A stretch of DNA of 64,000 bases from Rathayibacter sp. SD072. Its GTDB lineage: Bacteria > Actinomycetota > Actinomycetes > Actinomycetales > Microbacteriaceae. This document shows positions 17,247 through 28,388 of this stretch, piece by piece. The stretch spans positions 1 through 64,000 of the forward strand of contig NZ_JADILJ010000006.1 of the NCBI RefSeq assembly GCF_017355185.1. The letters are read 5' to 3'. The notes under the pieces were generated by a model. The model did no database searches. It had not been told where the DNA came from and was given only the letters and a program-made list of their open reading frames with translations. How positions within the stretch are numbered: position 1 is the first letter of the stretch; every line of letters begins with the position of its first letter. Position numbers and translations under genes: made by a program.

Positions 17247-17252
17247 CAGGAT
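17247..17252 (+). promoter_or_regulatory. -10 hexamer of the HAD gene
   Basis: CAGGAT ends 6 nt before the ATG at 17259. Imperfect first base but the spacing is the same as at other leaderless starts. Confidence 0.45.
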
Positions 17253-17258
17253 GGACGC

Positions 17259-17906
17259 ATGCCGCACCTGATCCGCGCCCGCGCCGCCCTCTTCGACATG
17301 GACGGGACACTGGTCGACTCGACCGCGGTCGTCGAGACCATCTGGCGCGACTTCGCCGATCGCTTCGGCCTGGACCGCGCGATGATCCTCGCCTCGGTGC
17401 ACGGGGTGCGCGCCGAGGACAGCGTGCGCCGCTTCGCCCCGCCCGGCAGCGACGTCGCCGCGATCGTCGCCGAGCTGAACGCGTACGAGCTCGAGCACAC
17501 GGAGGGGACCGTCGAGATCCCCGGCGCGGTCGCGTTCCTCGCGGCGCTGCCCCGCCCCTGCGTCGCCCTCGTCACCTCGGCGAGCCCCGCCCTCGCGGCC
17601 GGCCGGCTCGCAGCCGCCGGGGTGCCCGCCCCCGACGTCGTCGTCACGGCCGACGACGTGCTGCACGGCAAGCCCGCCCCCGACGGGTACCTGGCCGCCG
17701 CCGAGCGCCTGCGCGTCGCAGCCGCGGACGCCGTCGTCTTCGAGGACGCCGAGGCGGGCATCCGCTCGGGGCTCGCCGCCGGGATGCGCGTCGTCGTCGT
17801 CGGCGGGCACGACAGCCCGACGACCGAGGGCCTCCCCCGCATCGCGCACTACTCCGACGCCCTGGTCGACCTCGACGGCGACGAGCTCCTGATCACGTTG
17901 GGCTGA
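17259..17906 (+). CDS. HAD-superfamily phosphatase (sugar/polyol phosphatase-like)
   Basis: 215 aa. Motif I FDMDGTLVDST (nucleophile Asp13, acid Asp15), motif II VTSASPA, Lys in HGKPAPDGY, and motif III VVFEDAEAGIRSG. The helical cap of the beta-phosphoglucomutase/phosphatase type lies between motifs I and II. Likely hydrolyses a sugar or polyol phosphate such as glycerol-3-phosphate or 2-deoxyglucose-6-phosphate. Convergent with a sugar ABC transporter. Confidence 0.83.
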   Translation: MPHLIRARAALFDMDGTLVDSTAVVETIWRDFADRFGLDRAMILASVHGVRAEDSVRRFAPPGSDVAAIVAELNAYELEHTEGTVEIPGAVAFLAALPRPCVALVTSASPALAAGRLAAAGVPAPDVVVTADDVLHGKPAPDGYLAAAERLRVAAADAVVFEDAEAGIRSGLAAGMRVVVVGGHDSPTTEGLPRIAHYSDALVDLDGDELLITLG

Positions 17907-17931
17907 CGAGAGCGGACCTGGGCTGACGAGA

Positions 17932-17967
17932 GCGGGCCCCCGCGATCCGAGGATCGCGAGGGCCCGC
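17932..17967. terminator. Bidirectional terminator between HAD and ABC genes
   Basis: GCGGGCCC...GGGCCCGC outer stem with an inner GCGATCC/GGATCGC stem, between convergent genes. A 16-bp direct repeat (GGGCTGACGAGAGCGG) overlaps its left side. Confidence 0.7.
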
Positions 17968-17981
17968 AGTGCAGATGCGAC

Positions 17982-19034
17982 TCAGAAGTCGAAGTCCGCG
18001 ATGTTCTCGGCGTCGAACACGAACGGGTCGCCGAGGAGCACGGTCGCGTCCTCGCCCACCTCGAACGTGCCCAGGTCGCCCGCCTCGAACGAGTCGCCGG
18101 TCTCGCCGGTGATGTCGCCGTCGATCAGGGCCTTCGCGGCGTAGGCAGCGAGGTAGCCGAGGTCTCCCGGGTTCCACAGCGCGAACGCCGTGACGGTGCC
18201 GTCCTCGACGTACTCGCGCATCTGGTTCGGCGTGCCGAGACCGGTCAGCGCGACCTTCCCCTTGTAGTCCGAGGTCGAGAGGTAGCGCGCGGCCGCCGCG
18301 ATGCCGACCGTCGTGGGCGAGACGATGCCCTTGAGGTCGGGGTGCGACTGCAGCAGCGCCGCCGTCTTGTCGAACGAGGTCTGGTCGTCGTCGTCGCCGT
18401 AGACGGTGTCGACGAGGGTCACGTCGGGGTGGTTCGCCTCGAGCTCCTCGGTCATCAGCTCGATCCACGCGTTCTGATTCGTGGCGTTCGCCGAGGCCGA
18501 GAGGATCGCGATCTCCCCGGAGTCGCCGATCTGCTCGGTGATCAGGTCGACCTGCGCCTTGGCGATGCCCTCGGCGGTGGCCTGGTTGATGTAGAGGTCG
18601 CGGCAGTCGGCGTTCGTGTCGGAGTCGAAGGTGACCACCTTCACGTCGTTGTCGCGGGCCTCGTTCAGCGCGTCGCAGATCGCCTTCGGGTCGTTCGCCG
18701 AGAGCACGATCGCTCCTGCGCCTTGCTGCGTGAGCGTGTTGATGTAGGAGACCTGCGCGTCGGGGGTCGCCTCCGACGGCCCGACCTCGGCGTACGTGCC
18801 GCCGAACTCCTCGATCGCCTTCTCGCCTCCGGCGTCGGAGGTGTCGAAGTACGCGTTGCCGAGGTTCTTGGGGAGGAAGGTGATCGCGTAGTTCGCGTCG
18901 CCTCCACCCTCGGAGCCGGAGCCGGAGTCGGAGCCGCCGGCGGAGCAGCCGGTCGCGACGAGCGCGAACGCCACCGCCGCTGCTGTCACGGAGCCCAGGC
19001 GCCGGAGCGCGCGGCCCTTCGTGGGAAACGTCAT
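17982..19034 (-). CDS. Sugar ABC transporter substrate-binding lipoprotein (RhaS-like)
   Basis: 350 aa. Basic N-terminus, hydrophobic core and lipobox LVATGC (Cys30), then a Gly/Ser-rich linker. The periplasmic-binding-protein type 1 fold matches rhamnose/autoinducer-2 binding proteins (FDTSDAGGEKAIEEFGG, SANDPKAICDALNEARD, TFDSDTNADCRDLYINQA). It captures sugar outside the membrane for the two permeases and ATPase encoded upstream. A 76-nt gap with a small GC hairpin separates it from the permease gene, which may let its message accumulate to a higher level. AAAGGACG is the ribosome site. Confidence 0.86.
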   Translation of the reverse strand: MTFPTKGRALRRLGSVTAAAVAFALVATGCSAGGSDSGSGSEGGGDANYAITFLPKNLGNAYFDTSDAGGEKAIEEFGGTYAEVGPSEATPDAQVSYINTLTQQGAGAIVLSANDPKAICDALNEARDNDVKVVTFDSDTNADCRDLYINQATAEGIAKAQVDLITEQIGDSGEIAILSASANATNQNAWIELMTEELEANHPDVTLVDTVYGDDDDQTSFDKTAALLQSHPDLKGIVSPTTVGIAAAARYLSTSDYKGKVALTGLGTPNQMREYVEDGTVTAFALWNPGDLGYLAAYAAKALIDGDITGETGDSFEAGDLGTFEVGEDATVLLGDPFVFDAENIADFDF

Positions 19035-19110
19035 CGTTTCGTCCTTTCGATCGGAGTGCGGGTCCGGCCTCCGCCGGCCCGGTGCGGGAGGTGCTGTCGG
19101 TGCGGATCGG

Positions 19111-20172
19111 TCACGGGCGCGGGCCCGGGGCCGATCGGGGTGTCCCGGGGCGGGTGCGCTTCTTCTGCACCCAGCCCAGGAGGCTGGTGGACACCACCGA
19201 GAGCACGAGGAGCACTCCGGTGATGATGTTGATGACGTCGGAGGTGACGTTGGCCAGTCGCAGTGCACTGGCGAGGATCCCGATCAGCACGACGCCGGCG
19301 AGGACCCCGTGCAGAGCCCCGCGACCGCCGAAGATCGAGACGCCGCCCAGCAGCACCGCGGCGATCACCTGGAGCTCCAGGCCCGTCGCGTTGTCGCCGC
19401 GAGCCGAGCCGTAGCGCAGCGTGAAGTAGACGCCGGCGAAGGCCGACACCACGCCCGAGAGCAGGAACAGGACGAACTTCGTCCGGTTCACGTTCACGCC
19501 CGAGAAGGTCGAGGCCTCGTCGTTCAGGCCGATCGCGTAGATCCCGCGGCCGAAGGACGTGAAGTGCAGCAGCACCGCGAACACGACGGCCAGGACCACG
19601 ATCGGCACGACGATCGTCGGGATCGGGGAGTCGCCGATCTTGGACGTCGCGAGGTCGGTCCAGAACTCGGGGAAGTCGGTGACGGCCGTGGTCCCCAGCA
19701 GTCCGACGGCGAGCCCGCGGTACAGCGCGAGCGTGCCGATGGTCACAGCCAGCGACGGCAGGCCGACCACCGTGATCAGGAACCCGTTCAGCGCTCCTCC
19801 CACGGCGCCCGCCAGCAGAGCTACGAGCGCGGCCACCGCGAACGGAGCGCCCGCCTGGGTGAGGATGCCGGTCAGCACGCTCGCCAGCCCGACCGTCGAG
19901 GCGACGGAGAGGTCGATCTCGCCCGTCACGATGATCAGCGTCATCGGCAGGGCGATCAGCAGCACGGGGGCGATGTCCAGGAGGAGGTAGGTCACCGTGA
20001 TCGGGCGGTCGAAGTTCCGCACGGTGGCGGAGGCGACGAGCACCACGAGCACCAGCAGCGCGATGATCGCGGTCTCGCGGGTCAGCAGGATGCGGCGGAG
20101 GGGTCCGTGACCGTAGTCGCGGTAGGTCCGCGCCGTGCGCACGGCGGTCGTCTCGGTCGAGAGAGAGCTCAT
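19111..20172 (-). CDS. Sugar ABC transporter permease (RhaQ-like)
   Basis: 353 aa with about nine or ten membrane helices. Conserved monosaccharide-permease motifs include VTGEIDLSVAS, LPSLAVTIGTLALYRG and GVSIFGGRGALHGVLAG. The N-terminus is cytoplasmic. It overlaps the preceding permease gene by ATGA, so the pair is coupled and probably forms a heterodimeric channel. Confidence 0.87.
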   Translation of the reverse strand: MSSLSTETTAVRTARTYRDYGHGPLRRILLTRETAIIALLVLVVLVASATVRNFDRPITVTYLLLDIAPVLLIALPMTLIIVTGEIDLSVASTVGLASVLTGILTQAGAPFAVAALVALLAGAVGGALNGFLITVVGLPSLAVTIGTLALYRGLAVGLLGTTAVTDFPEFWTDLATSKIGDSPIPTIVVPIVVLAVVFAVLLHFTSFGRGIYAIGLNDEASTFSGVNVNRTKFVLFLLSGVVSAFAGVYFTLRYGSARGDNATGLELQVIAAVLLGGVSIFGGRGALHGVLAGVVLIGILASALRLANVTSDVINIITGVLLVLSVVSTSLLGWVQKKRTRPGTPRSAPGPRP

Positions 20173-21220
20173 CGCGCGTCGTCCCTTTCTGCCAGGAGCC
20201 GGCGGGACTGCCGGATCGAGAGGACGCGGTCGAACACGATCGCGCCGATGATGAGGACGCCGACGACGGCGCGCTGCCAGAAGTCCTGCACGCCCAGGAT
20301 CGGGAGGGCCCGGTTGATGGTCAGGAGCAGGACCGCGCCGAGCGCCGCCCCCCAGACCGTTCCGGAACCGCCGAAGATCGCGACGCCTCCGATGACCGCC
20401 GCGCCCACGGCGTCGAGCTCCCAGCCGGAGCCGGCCTGCGAGTTGACGGTGCCGTAGCGGGCCGCGTACAGCACGCCGGCGAGACCGGTCAGCGCGCCGC
20501 TCAGCACGAAGGCGGTGAGGATCCGCCGGGTGACCGGCAGGCCGTAGAGGCGGGCCGCGTCCGGCTCGGAGCCGATGGCGTAGAACTCGCGCCCCGCCCG
20601 CAGGTTGCGCATGCAGTACCCGGCGACGACCAGAACCACGAGCGCGATGATCGTGAGGATCGGGATGGTGAGGATCTGCCCCGTGCCCAGCGCCAGGAAG
20701 TCCTTCGGCATGTCCGAGGCGTTGACCCGGTCGCTGCCCGCCCAGGCCACGTTGATGCCGCGGTAGGCGTAGAGCGTGCCGAGGGTGATGACCAGCGCGG
20801 GCACCTTCGCGAAGGCGACCAGCGCGCCGTTGATGAGGCCCAGCAGCGACCCGAAGAGGATCCCCGCGACGAAGACGACGATGATCGGCAGACCCGGCAC
20901 GTCGAGGAAGAGCCGGCCGGTGAGGTACGCGGTGAGCCCGAGGATCGAGCCGACCGAGAGGTCGACGCTGCGGGTGATCACGACGATCGCCTGGCCCACG
21001 GCCACGAGCACCAGGATCGACGGCGTCAGCAGGAGGTCGCGCCAGCCGTCGGGCGAGAAGAGGAAGGACGGGTTCTTCACCGTCGTCACCGCGACCAGCA
21101 GCACGATGGCGAGCAGGATGCTCGTCTCGCGCGCCGTCGCGAAGCCGCGGAGTCCGCGGGAGAGGCCGCCCGAGAAGGGCGCCGGCCGGCCCGTCCGCGG
21201 CTCGGTGGTCGTGGCGGCGC

Positions 21221-21224
<4 letters not shown>
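20169..21224 (-). CDS. Sugar ABC transporter permease (RhaP-like)
   Basis: 351 aa, paralogous to the next permease: [31 protein letters not shown] and [16 protein letters not shown] occupy the same positions. About ten membrane helices. The ATG overlaps the ATPase stop (ATGA). Second gene of the four-gene transporter operon. Confidence 0.87.
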
Positions 21225-22789
<1,565 letters not shown>

Positions 22790-22874
22790 GGAGGTGCCTC
22801 CTCGTCGAGGGCAGGGGGGTGTGGGGCGAGCGGAGTGGCGGGTTCCCGCCGCGGAGGACGGGGACGTCGGAACC

Positions 22875-22886
22875 TGAATCGATTCA
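22875..22886. promoter_or_regulatory. LacI-type operator palindrome
   Basis: Perfect 12-bp palindrome TGAATCGATTCA between the transporter operon and the divergent LacI gene. A -10-like CATACT lies about 15 bp further on. TGAATCGATTCA fits the symmetric AT-flanked CG centre of LacI/GalR sites. Confidence 0.7.
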
Positions 22887-22975
22887 TCCGCTGTTCAGGC
22901 ATACTCTAGGGACGACGACCGGGTCGGTCAAGACGAGCAGTGCCGCTCGTTGCGCGGTCGTGATGGAGGGGAACA

Positions 22976-23983
22976 GTGGCAGCGAGCATCCGCGACGTGG
23001 CGCAGCACGCCGGCGTCTCGGTGGGCACGGTCTCGAACGTGCTCAACCGCCCGGACGAGGTCTCGGCCGAGAACCTCGTGCGGGTGAACTCCGCGATCGA
23101 GGAGCTCGGCTACGTGCGCAACGACGCGGCCCGCAAGCTCCGCAACGGCGTCAGCTCGACCGTCGGCTTCGTCGTGCTCGACGGCCGCAACCCGTTCTTC
23201 GGCGACGTGGTCCACGGGGCCGTCGACGAGGCGTCCCGCCACGGCATCGCCGTGCTGCACGGCAACACCGACCAGGACGTCGCCCGCGAGCGCCACTACC
23301 TCGACCTGTTCGAGGAGCAGCAGGTGCGCGGCGTGCTCGTCTCCCCGCACGGAGACATCACCCGTCGGCTCGAGCGCCTGCGCGAGCGCGGCATCCCCGC
23401 CGTGCTCGTCGACCGCTTCAGCGGCGACGGGCGCTTCAGCTCGGTCTCTGTCGACAACGTCGCCGGTGGGCGGATGGCCGTCAACCACCTCATCGCCACC
23501 GGCCGGCGGCGCCTCGCCTTCGTCGGCGGCCCGTTCGAGATCCGCCAGGTCGTCGACCGGCTGGCGGGAGCGCGGGTCGCCGCGGAGGACAGCGAGACCC
23601 CCGTCGACATCGAGGTGGTCGCCACCTCGGCGCTCACCGTGGCCGAGGGGGTCGCGGCGGGCGAGCGCCTGGCGTCCCGGCCCCGCCGCGAGCGCCCCGA
23701 CGCCGTCTTCGCCGCGAACGACCTCCTCGCCCTCGGGCTGCTGCAGTCGCTGGCCGCGAACGGGCGGATGCTGGTGCCCGACGAGATCGCGTTGATCGGC
23801 TTCGACGACATCGCCTTCGCCGCCGCCGCCGCCGTGCCGCTCTCGTCGATGCGCCAGCCGAGCACCACGATCGGGCGCACAGCGCTGCGGGTGCTGCTCG
23901 AGGAGGCCGCCGACCCCGAGCTGATCCCCCGGCAGACCGTGTTCCAGCCCGAGCTCGTCGTGCGGCGCTCGACGGCGCCCTAG
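22976..23983 (+). CDS. LacI-family transcriptional regulator
   Basis: 335 aa from a GTG with GGAGGGG upstream. LacI helix-turn-helix SIRDVAQHAGVSVGTVSNVLNRP at about 4-26, hinge GYVRNDAARKL, then a periplasmic-binding-protein-like effector domain ending IGFDDIAFAAAAAVPLSSMRQP. Divergent from the sugar ABC transporter and probably its sugar-responsive repressor. No sugar catabolic gene lies in the cluster, so the inducer cannot be named. Confidence 0.88.
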   Translation: MAASIRDVAQHAGVSVGTVSNVLNRPDEVSAENLVRVNSAIEELGYVRNDAARKLRNGVSSTVGFVVLDGRNPFFGDVVHGAVDEASRHGIAVLHGNTDQDVARERHYLDLFEEQQVRGVLVSPHGDITRRLERLRERGIPAVLVDRFSGDGRFSSVSVDNVAGGRMAVNHLIATGRRRLAFVGGPFEIRQVVDRLAGARVAAEDSETPVDIEVVATSALTVAEGVAAGERLASRPRRERPDAVFAANDLLALGLLQSLAANGRMLVPDEIALIGFDDIAFAAAAAVPLSSMRQPSTTIGRTALRVLLEEAADPELIPRQTVFQPELVVRRSTAP

Positions 23984-23999
23984 CCTGCGGCGCTGCGCG

Positions 24000-25247
24000 T
24001 CACGGTCGCACGCACTCCGCGGTCGCGGTGAGGCTCAGCCCCTCCTGGGTGCCGCGGATGCTCACCGAGTCGACGGAGTCCTCGCGCCGCGCCTTCGAGG
24101 CCCAGTAGTCGCGCCCCATCGTCCGGTCGACCTGTTCGAAGCCCGCCTCGGCCCACTGCGCGACGATCGCGTCGAAGGGCTCCTGCGGGCTGTCGAACAC
24201 CGTGAAGACGGGTACCACCGCACCGCCCGCCACCCGCGTCCCCCGCCCGTCGGGGCACTCCTCGACACGCACGGCGACCTCGGCGGCGACGCCGGTCGCG
24301 GCGGCGGCGGACTCGAGGACCGCGCGCACGCCCGCCTCGCCCACCGCGATCCTCTCGGCCGTCTCGGAGGGATCCACCGGCGGCTCCCCCGTCCGCGAGA
24401 GATCGTCCGGCTCCGCGGAGCCGAGCGGGAGCCCCAGGAACCCGCTCGTCGTCCCGCCGTACCCGGGCGCCGAGACGGTGAAGGCGGTCCGCGGGTGCGT
24501 GCCCGCGTCGGCGGCCTCGTCCGGCGTGGCAGCGAGCAGCGCGGCGACCGCCGGGACGTCCTCCGCGACGACGTCGACCGAGGCCCGGAGCGCCAGGGGC
24601 GCACCGGTGCCCGTCCGCACCTCGTCGATCCCGGGGTCCTCGTCGAGCCGGTCGAGGCGCGCGAGCAGGGCCGCGCCGGGACGCGTGCCGTCGACTCCGA
24701 TCAGGCTCGTCCCGGTCGAGAGCGAGAGCGCGCCGCGCTCGTCCGGGAGCGGGGCGAGCGGACGGATGACGGGGACGGCATCGGCGAGGTCCGCGTCCGC
24801 CGTGAGCGACGCGGTCCGTCCCGAGACCAGGTCGACCCGGTCGACGACCGGCAGCGAGCGGAGGTCCTCCGCGAGAGCGACGTCCGCCCTGCGGCGAGGA
24901 TCGAGGTGCACGGGGGCGAGGCCCTCCCCCGCACCGACGCTCAGGCTCACCCGCAGGTCCGCTCCGACGACCCCCGCACCGAGCGCGACCTGCACCGCCG
25001 AGGCGGTCCGGAGGTCGCTGCCTCCGGCGCCGACCTCGACGAAGGCGATCCACTCGTCCGGGCGGTCCTTGACGTCCGCCTGGTCGAGCGAGCTCGTGAC
25101 GGAGTCGACACCCTCCGCCGCGCCGACGCGCTCCGCCAGCGCGTCCAGCGCGTCCTGGGAGCCCGTGGGCGGCGCCGTGCAGCCCACGAGGGCGAGGACC
25201 ACCGCCGCGAGCAGTCCCGCCGCCGCCCGCCGCGCTCGCCCCCGCAC
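24000..25247 (-). CDS. Unknown lipoprotein at the end of a MacAB-like operon
   Basis: 415 aa, GTG start one base after the permease stop. Basic signal peptide with lipobox LVGC (Cys23), so it should be anchored on the outside of the membrane. The rest is acidic and Ala/Val/Asp-rich with alternating short alpha/beta-like segments (for example VDSVTSSLDQADVKDRPDEW, then FTVFDSPQEPFDAIVAQWAEAGFEQVDR near the end). I do not recognise a family. Its place after adaptor, ATPase and permease genes suggests it works with that exporter, as a cargo, accessory or sensor subunit. Confidence 0.8.
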   Translation of the reverse strand: MRGRARRAAAGLLAAVVLALVGCTAPPTGSQDALDALAERVGAAEGVDSVTSSLDQADVKDRPDEWIAFVEVGAGGSDLRTASAVQVALGAGVVGADLRVSLSVGAGEGLAPVHLDPRRRADVALAEDLRSLPVVDRVDLVSGRTASLTADADLADAVPVIRPLAPLPDERGALSLSTGTSLIGVDGTRPGAALLARLDRLDEDPGIDEVRTGTGAPLALRASVDVVAEDVPAVAALLAATPDEAADAGTHPRTAFTVSAPGYGGTTSGFLGLPLGSAEPDDLSRTGEPPVDPSETAERIAVGEAGVRAVLESAAAATGVAAEVAVRVEECPDGRGTRVAGGAVVPVFTVFDSPQEPFDAIVAQWAEAGFEQVDRTMGRDYWASKARREDSVDSVSIRGTQEGLSLTATAECVRP

Positions 25248-25248
25248 G

Positions 25249-26487
25249 TCAGTACCGGATCGCGTCGATGACCTTGACCCGGACGGCCACGATCGCCGGG
25301 ACGAGACCGGCCAGCGCCCCGACGAGGGTCGCCGCGCCGAGCCCCAGCAGTGCCGCCTCCGCCGGGAACGGCGGGATGTCCTCGATGCCGTTCTGCTGGA
25401 TCCAGCCGACGGTCAGCGGATTGGTGACGAGGATCACCGCGATCGCGACCCCCGCGACGCCGGCGACCACCGTCGCGACCACGCTCTCCATCATGATCGA
25501 GAAGAAGATGCGGCCGGAGGAGGCGCCGAAGCTGCGCCGGATCCCGATCTCGCGGATGCGCTGCCGCACCGTGACGAGGGCGATGTTCAGGAGCCCGAGC
25601 GCCCCGAGGGCGAGCACCAGTCCGGCGACGCCGCCGATCACCCAGGTCAGCACCCCGAACGGATCCGAGTCGTACGTGAGGTAGTCCTGGCGGCTCACGT
25701 CGGCGTCGATCCCCGGGCCGAGCGCGGCCGCGATGTCGCGCTGCACCGCCTGGGCGAGCGGCTCCGCGATGTCCAGCGGCACCCACATCTCGTAGTTCGG
25801 GATCGCTCCGCCGCCGAACGGGTCCTCGGCCGCGGGCTCCTCGGCGACGCCCGCGTACCCGTCGGCGAGCATCATCATCGTGGGCTCGGTGTCCCACTGG
25901 GTCACCGGGGTCACCCCCACCACAACCGCGGTCGTGTCGCGCTCGGCACCCAGGAGGGTGACCGTGGGGTGCGTGGCGAGGTCAGGTCGCCCGAGGCGGT
26001 CCCAGAAGATCTCGCTCACGACGACGGCGGGAGCGAGCCGGAGCTCGTCGCGCTCGGTGAACCAGCTGCCCTCCTCGACCTCGAGGCGGTGCATCTCGGC
26101 GTAGGGCTGGTCGACGGCGGTGACGGGCACGTCCACGGCTCCGTCCGCGAACTGCACGCGCGCGGATCCGTAGGTCGTGCGGCTCGCGTACGTGATGCCG
26201 TAGCGCTCGAGCACCGTCTCCCACGCCGTCTGGAGTGCGGCGGGGTCGACGACGCCGTCGCCGCTCGTCGTGTAGGCGCTGACGTAGAGGCTGGCGGGGC
26301 GCCCGCTCGAGCGCTCGGCCTGCTCGATGCTCGCCTGGCGGGCGATGCCGCCGGCCGCGACGACTCCGGTGAGCGCCGCGACGGCGACCGCCACTCCGAT
26401 GAGCGAGAGCAGCACGCGGCCGCGGTGGATGCGCAGCTCGGTCCACGCCTCGACGATCGCGCCGGCGATGCCGACCAGGCCGCCCAT
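25249..26487 (-). CDS. MacB/FtsX-like ABC permease
   Basis: 412 aa. One N-terminal membrane helix (about 25-48), a large extracytoplasmic MacB-like domain (about 50-275), then three helices (about 280-405) with the FtsX motif IREIGIRRSFGASSGRIFFSIMMES. This is the four-helix topology of MacB-type mechanotransmission ABC proteins, which drive export from outside the membrane. Overlaps the ATPase stop by one base. Confidence 0.87.
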   Translation of the reverse strand: MGGLVGIAGAIVEAWTELRIHRGRVLLSLIGVAVAVAALTGVVAAGGIARQASIEQAERSSGRPASLYVSAYTTSGDGVVDPAALQTAWETVLERYGITYASRTTYGSARVQFADGAVDVPVTAVDQPYAEMHRLEVEEGSWFTERDELRLAPAVVVSEIFWDRLGRPDLATHPTVTLLGAERDTTAVVVGVTPVTQWDTEPTMMMLADGYAGVAEEPAAEDPFGGGAIPNYEMWVPLDIAEPLAQAVQRDIAAALGPGIDADVSRQDYLTYDSDPFGVLTWVIGGVAGLVLALGALGLLNIALVTVRQRIREIGIRRSFGASSGRIFFSIMMESVVATVVAGVAGVAIAVILVTNPLTVGWIQQNGIEDIPPFPAEAALLGLGAATLVGALAGLVPAIVAVRVKVIDAIRY

Positions 26488-27239
26488 CAGAGCGCGCCCT
26501 CGGGGTCGGCCGCGGGCGCGGCGTGCGCGGGCGCCCGGTCGTGCAGCGTCCCCGCCGAGGACGCCGTGTCCAGCCGGCCGCGGTCGAGCCGGTAGTGCCG
26601 CTCGGCGCGGGAGGCGATCGCCGGGTCGTGCGTGATGGTCACGAGAGCCGAGCCCGACTCGCGGGCGATCTCGTCGAGCAGGCTCATCACGGTCTCCCCC
26701 GTGTCGGTGTCGAGTGCGCCGGTGGGCTCGTCGGCCAGGATCAGCCGCGGACGGCGCACCAGTGCGCGCGCGATCGCGATGCGCTGCTGCTCGCCGCCGG
26801 ACATCCGCCCGGGCGAGGAGTCGACGCGGTGCCCGAGGCCCACGCGCTCGAGCATCTCGGCCGCGATCTCGCGGCGGCGCCAGAACTCGCGTCCGGAGGC
26901 GTAGAGCAGCGGGGTCATCACGTTCTCGCGGGCGGTGCGGCCGTCGAGCAGGTTGAACTGCTGGAAGATGAAGCCGATGCTGCCGCCGCGGATGCGCGCC
27001 CGCGCCCGCGAGGACAGGGTCTCGGTCGGCCGCCCCTCGAGCAGCATCCGCCCCTCGGTCGGCTCGTCGATCAGGCCGAGGATGTTCAGGAGCGTGGACT
27101 TGCCGGAGCCGCTGCGGCCGACGACCGACACGTGATCGCCCTCCCCCACCTCGAGGTCGACGCCGTCGAGGATCGTCAGCGGGGGCGCGTCGGGCAGCGG
27201 CACGACCTTCCGGATCCCCTCGAGCCGGAGGATCGTCAC
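26487..27239 (-). CDS. MacB/LolD-like ABC ATPase
   Basis: 250 aa. Walker [10 protein letters not shown] at about 42-50, Q-loop [18 protein letters not shown], signature MSGGEQQR, Walker [13 protein letters not shown] and switch His in THDPA. The GTG at 27239 overlaps the adaptor stop (GTGA). The C-terminal ~25 residues after LDRGRL are low-complexity. Energises the adjacent FtsX-like permease. Confidence 0.89.
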   Translation of the reverse strand: MTILRLEGIRKVVPLPDAPPLTILDGVDLEVGEGDHVSVVGRSGSGKSTLLNILGLIDEPTEGRMLLEGRPTETLSSRARARIRGGSIGFIFQQFNLLDGRTARENVMTPLLYASGREFWRRREIAAEMLERVGLGHRVDSSPGRMSGGEQQRIAIARALVRRPRLILADEPTGALDTDTGETVMSLLDEIARESGSALVTITHDPAIASRAERHYRLDRGRLDTASSAGTLHDRAPAHAAPAADPEGAL

Positions 27240-28273
27240 GGGCAGAACACCGAGCCGTCGGGGTTCTGCACGCACTCGCCGCCCTCGACGGCGGCGTCGT
27301 TCGCGGTGGCCCCCGGCACGAACTGCAGCAGCTCCGCGCCCTCGTCCACGCCTCCCGTGATCTCGACGCTCGAGCCGTCGGTGAGCCCGAGCGTCACGGG
27401 GACCTCCTCGGTCGAGCCGTCCTCGGCGAGCCGGAAGACGACTCCCGACTCGGCCGTGCCCTCGACGGCGGTCGTCGGCACCACCAGGACGTCCTCGGCC
27501 AGGCCGCCGGCCAGCGTGACGGTGGCGGCGAGGCCCGGGAACACGGTGACCTCGGCGGGCACCTGGCAGCGGAAGCTCGTGCCGGAGCCGGTCGGAGCCG
27601 CCTCGCCGCCCGCCGCCTCTCCGGTGCCCTCGCCCGCGAGCGGCGTGGTGATCGCGAGGCCGGTGCAGGTGAACGCGGCCGGGCCTCCGGTGATCGAGAC
27701 CTGCGCCTCGGTGGGGCGGTCCTGGATCCGGTAGAGCTGCTGCGCGTCGATCGATCCCGTGACCGAGAAGCGGGGCGGAGCGACCTGGCCGGTCACCTCC
27801 CCGACCGTCACGGCCTGGTCGTGGATGACGCCGAGGGCGCTGAGCACGCCGTCGGCCTCGGCGTACACGCGCTCGAAGCGCACCGCAGGGGGCGGCTGCG
27901 AGACGCTCACGGTGCCGTCGGCCGCGGTGGTCTCGACCGGGTCGCGCGCGGTCTCGACGCGGATGTCGTACACGAGGTCGCCCTCGGCGACCGTCGCGCC
28001 CTGCTCGATGTACACGTCGTCGACGGTGCCGACGGCGGTGGCCTTGAGCGGCACGGCAGGGTCGGCGGCGACGGAGCCCTGCAGGGTGAGGTCGTTGGTG
28101 ATGGTGCCGCGGGCGACGGTCACGACCGGCTCGGTGAGCTCGCCGGTCGGGACGGTCGGATCGGCCTCGGCCGCGCTGTCCGGGAAGAAGGCGATCTTGA
28201 CGAGCGCGATGCTCGCCGCTCCGATGATCACCATCCACACGATCGGGAACACCCAACGTCGAACCGCACTCAT
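27236..28273 (-). CDS. MacA/HlyD-like periplasmic-adaptor homologue
   Basis: 345 aa, first gene of the export operon. N-terminal membrane helix (about 8-27), then a lipoyl/barrel-sandwich part (VTVARGTITNDLTLQGSV and VGTVDDVYIEQGATVAEGDLVYDI) and a beta-barrel part (VFPGLAATVTLAGGLAEDVLVVPTTAV). A helical hairpin is short or missing, as expected in a monoderm that needs no tunnel to an outer membrane. The ATG at 28273 is chosen because GGGGGACGAG precedes it; the upstream in-frame start at 28324 lacks a site. Confidence 0.84.
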   Translation of the reverse strand: MSAVRRWVFPIVWMVIIGAASIALVKIAFFPDSAAEADPTVPTGELTEPVVTVARGTITNDLTLQGSVAADPAVPLKATAVGTVDDVYIEQGATVAEGDLVYDIRVETARDPVETTAADGTVSVSQPPPAVRFERVYAEADGVLSALGVIHDQAVTVGEVTGQVAPPRFSVTGSIDAQQLYRIQDRPTEAQVSITGGPAAFTCTGLAITTPLAGEGTGEAAGGEAAPTGSGTSFRCQVPAEVTVFPGLAATVTLAGGLAEDVLVVPTTAVEGTAESGVVFRLAEDGSTEEVPVTLGLTDGSSVEITGGVDEGAELLQFVPGATANDAAVEGGECVQNPDGSVFCP

Positions 28274-28388
28274 CTCGTCCCCCGACTCCGCGCACCGCGC
28301 TCGCGTGCTCCCCCCGTGGGGCACTGAGGTGAACCTTATCCAGGCTCCGGCGCGCAGAGTGCGGGACTCGGCAGGCGGCGCCGCGGAG

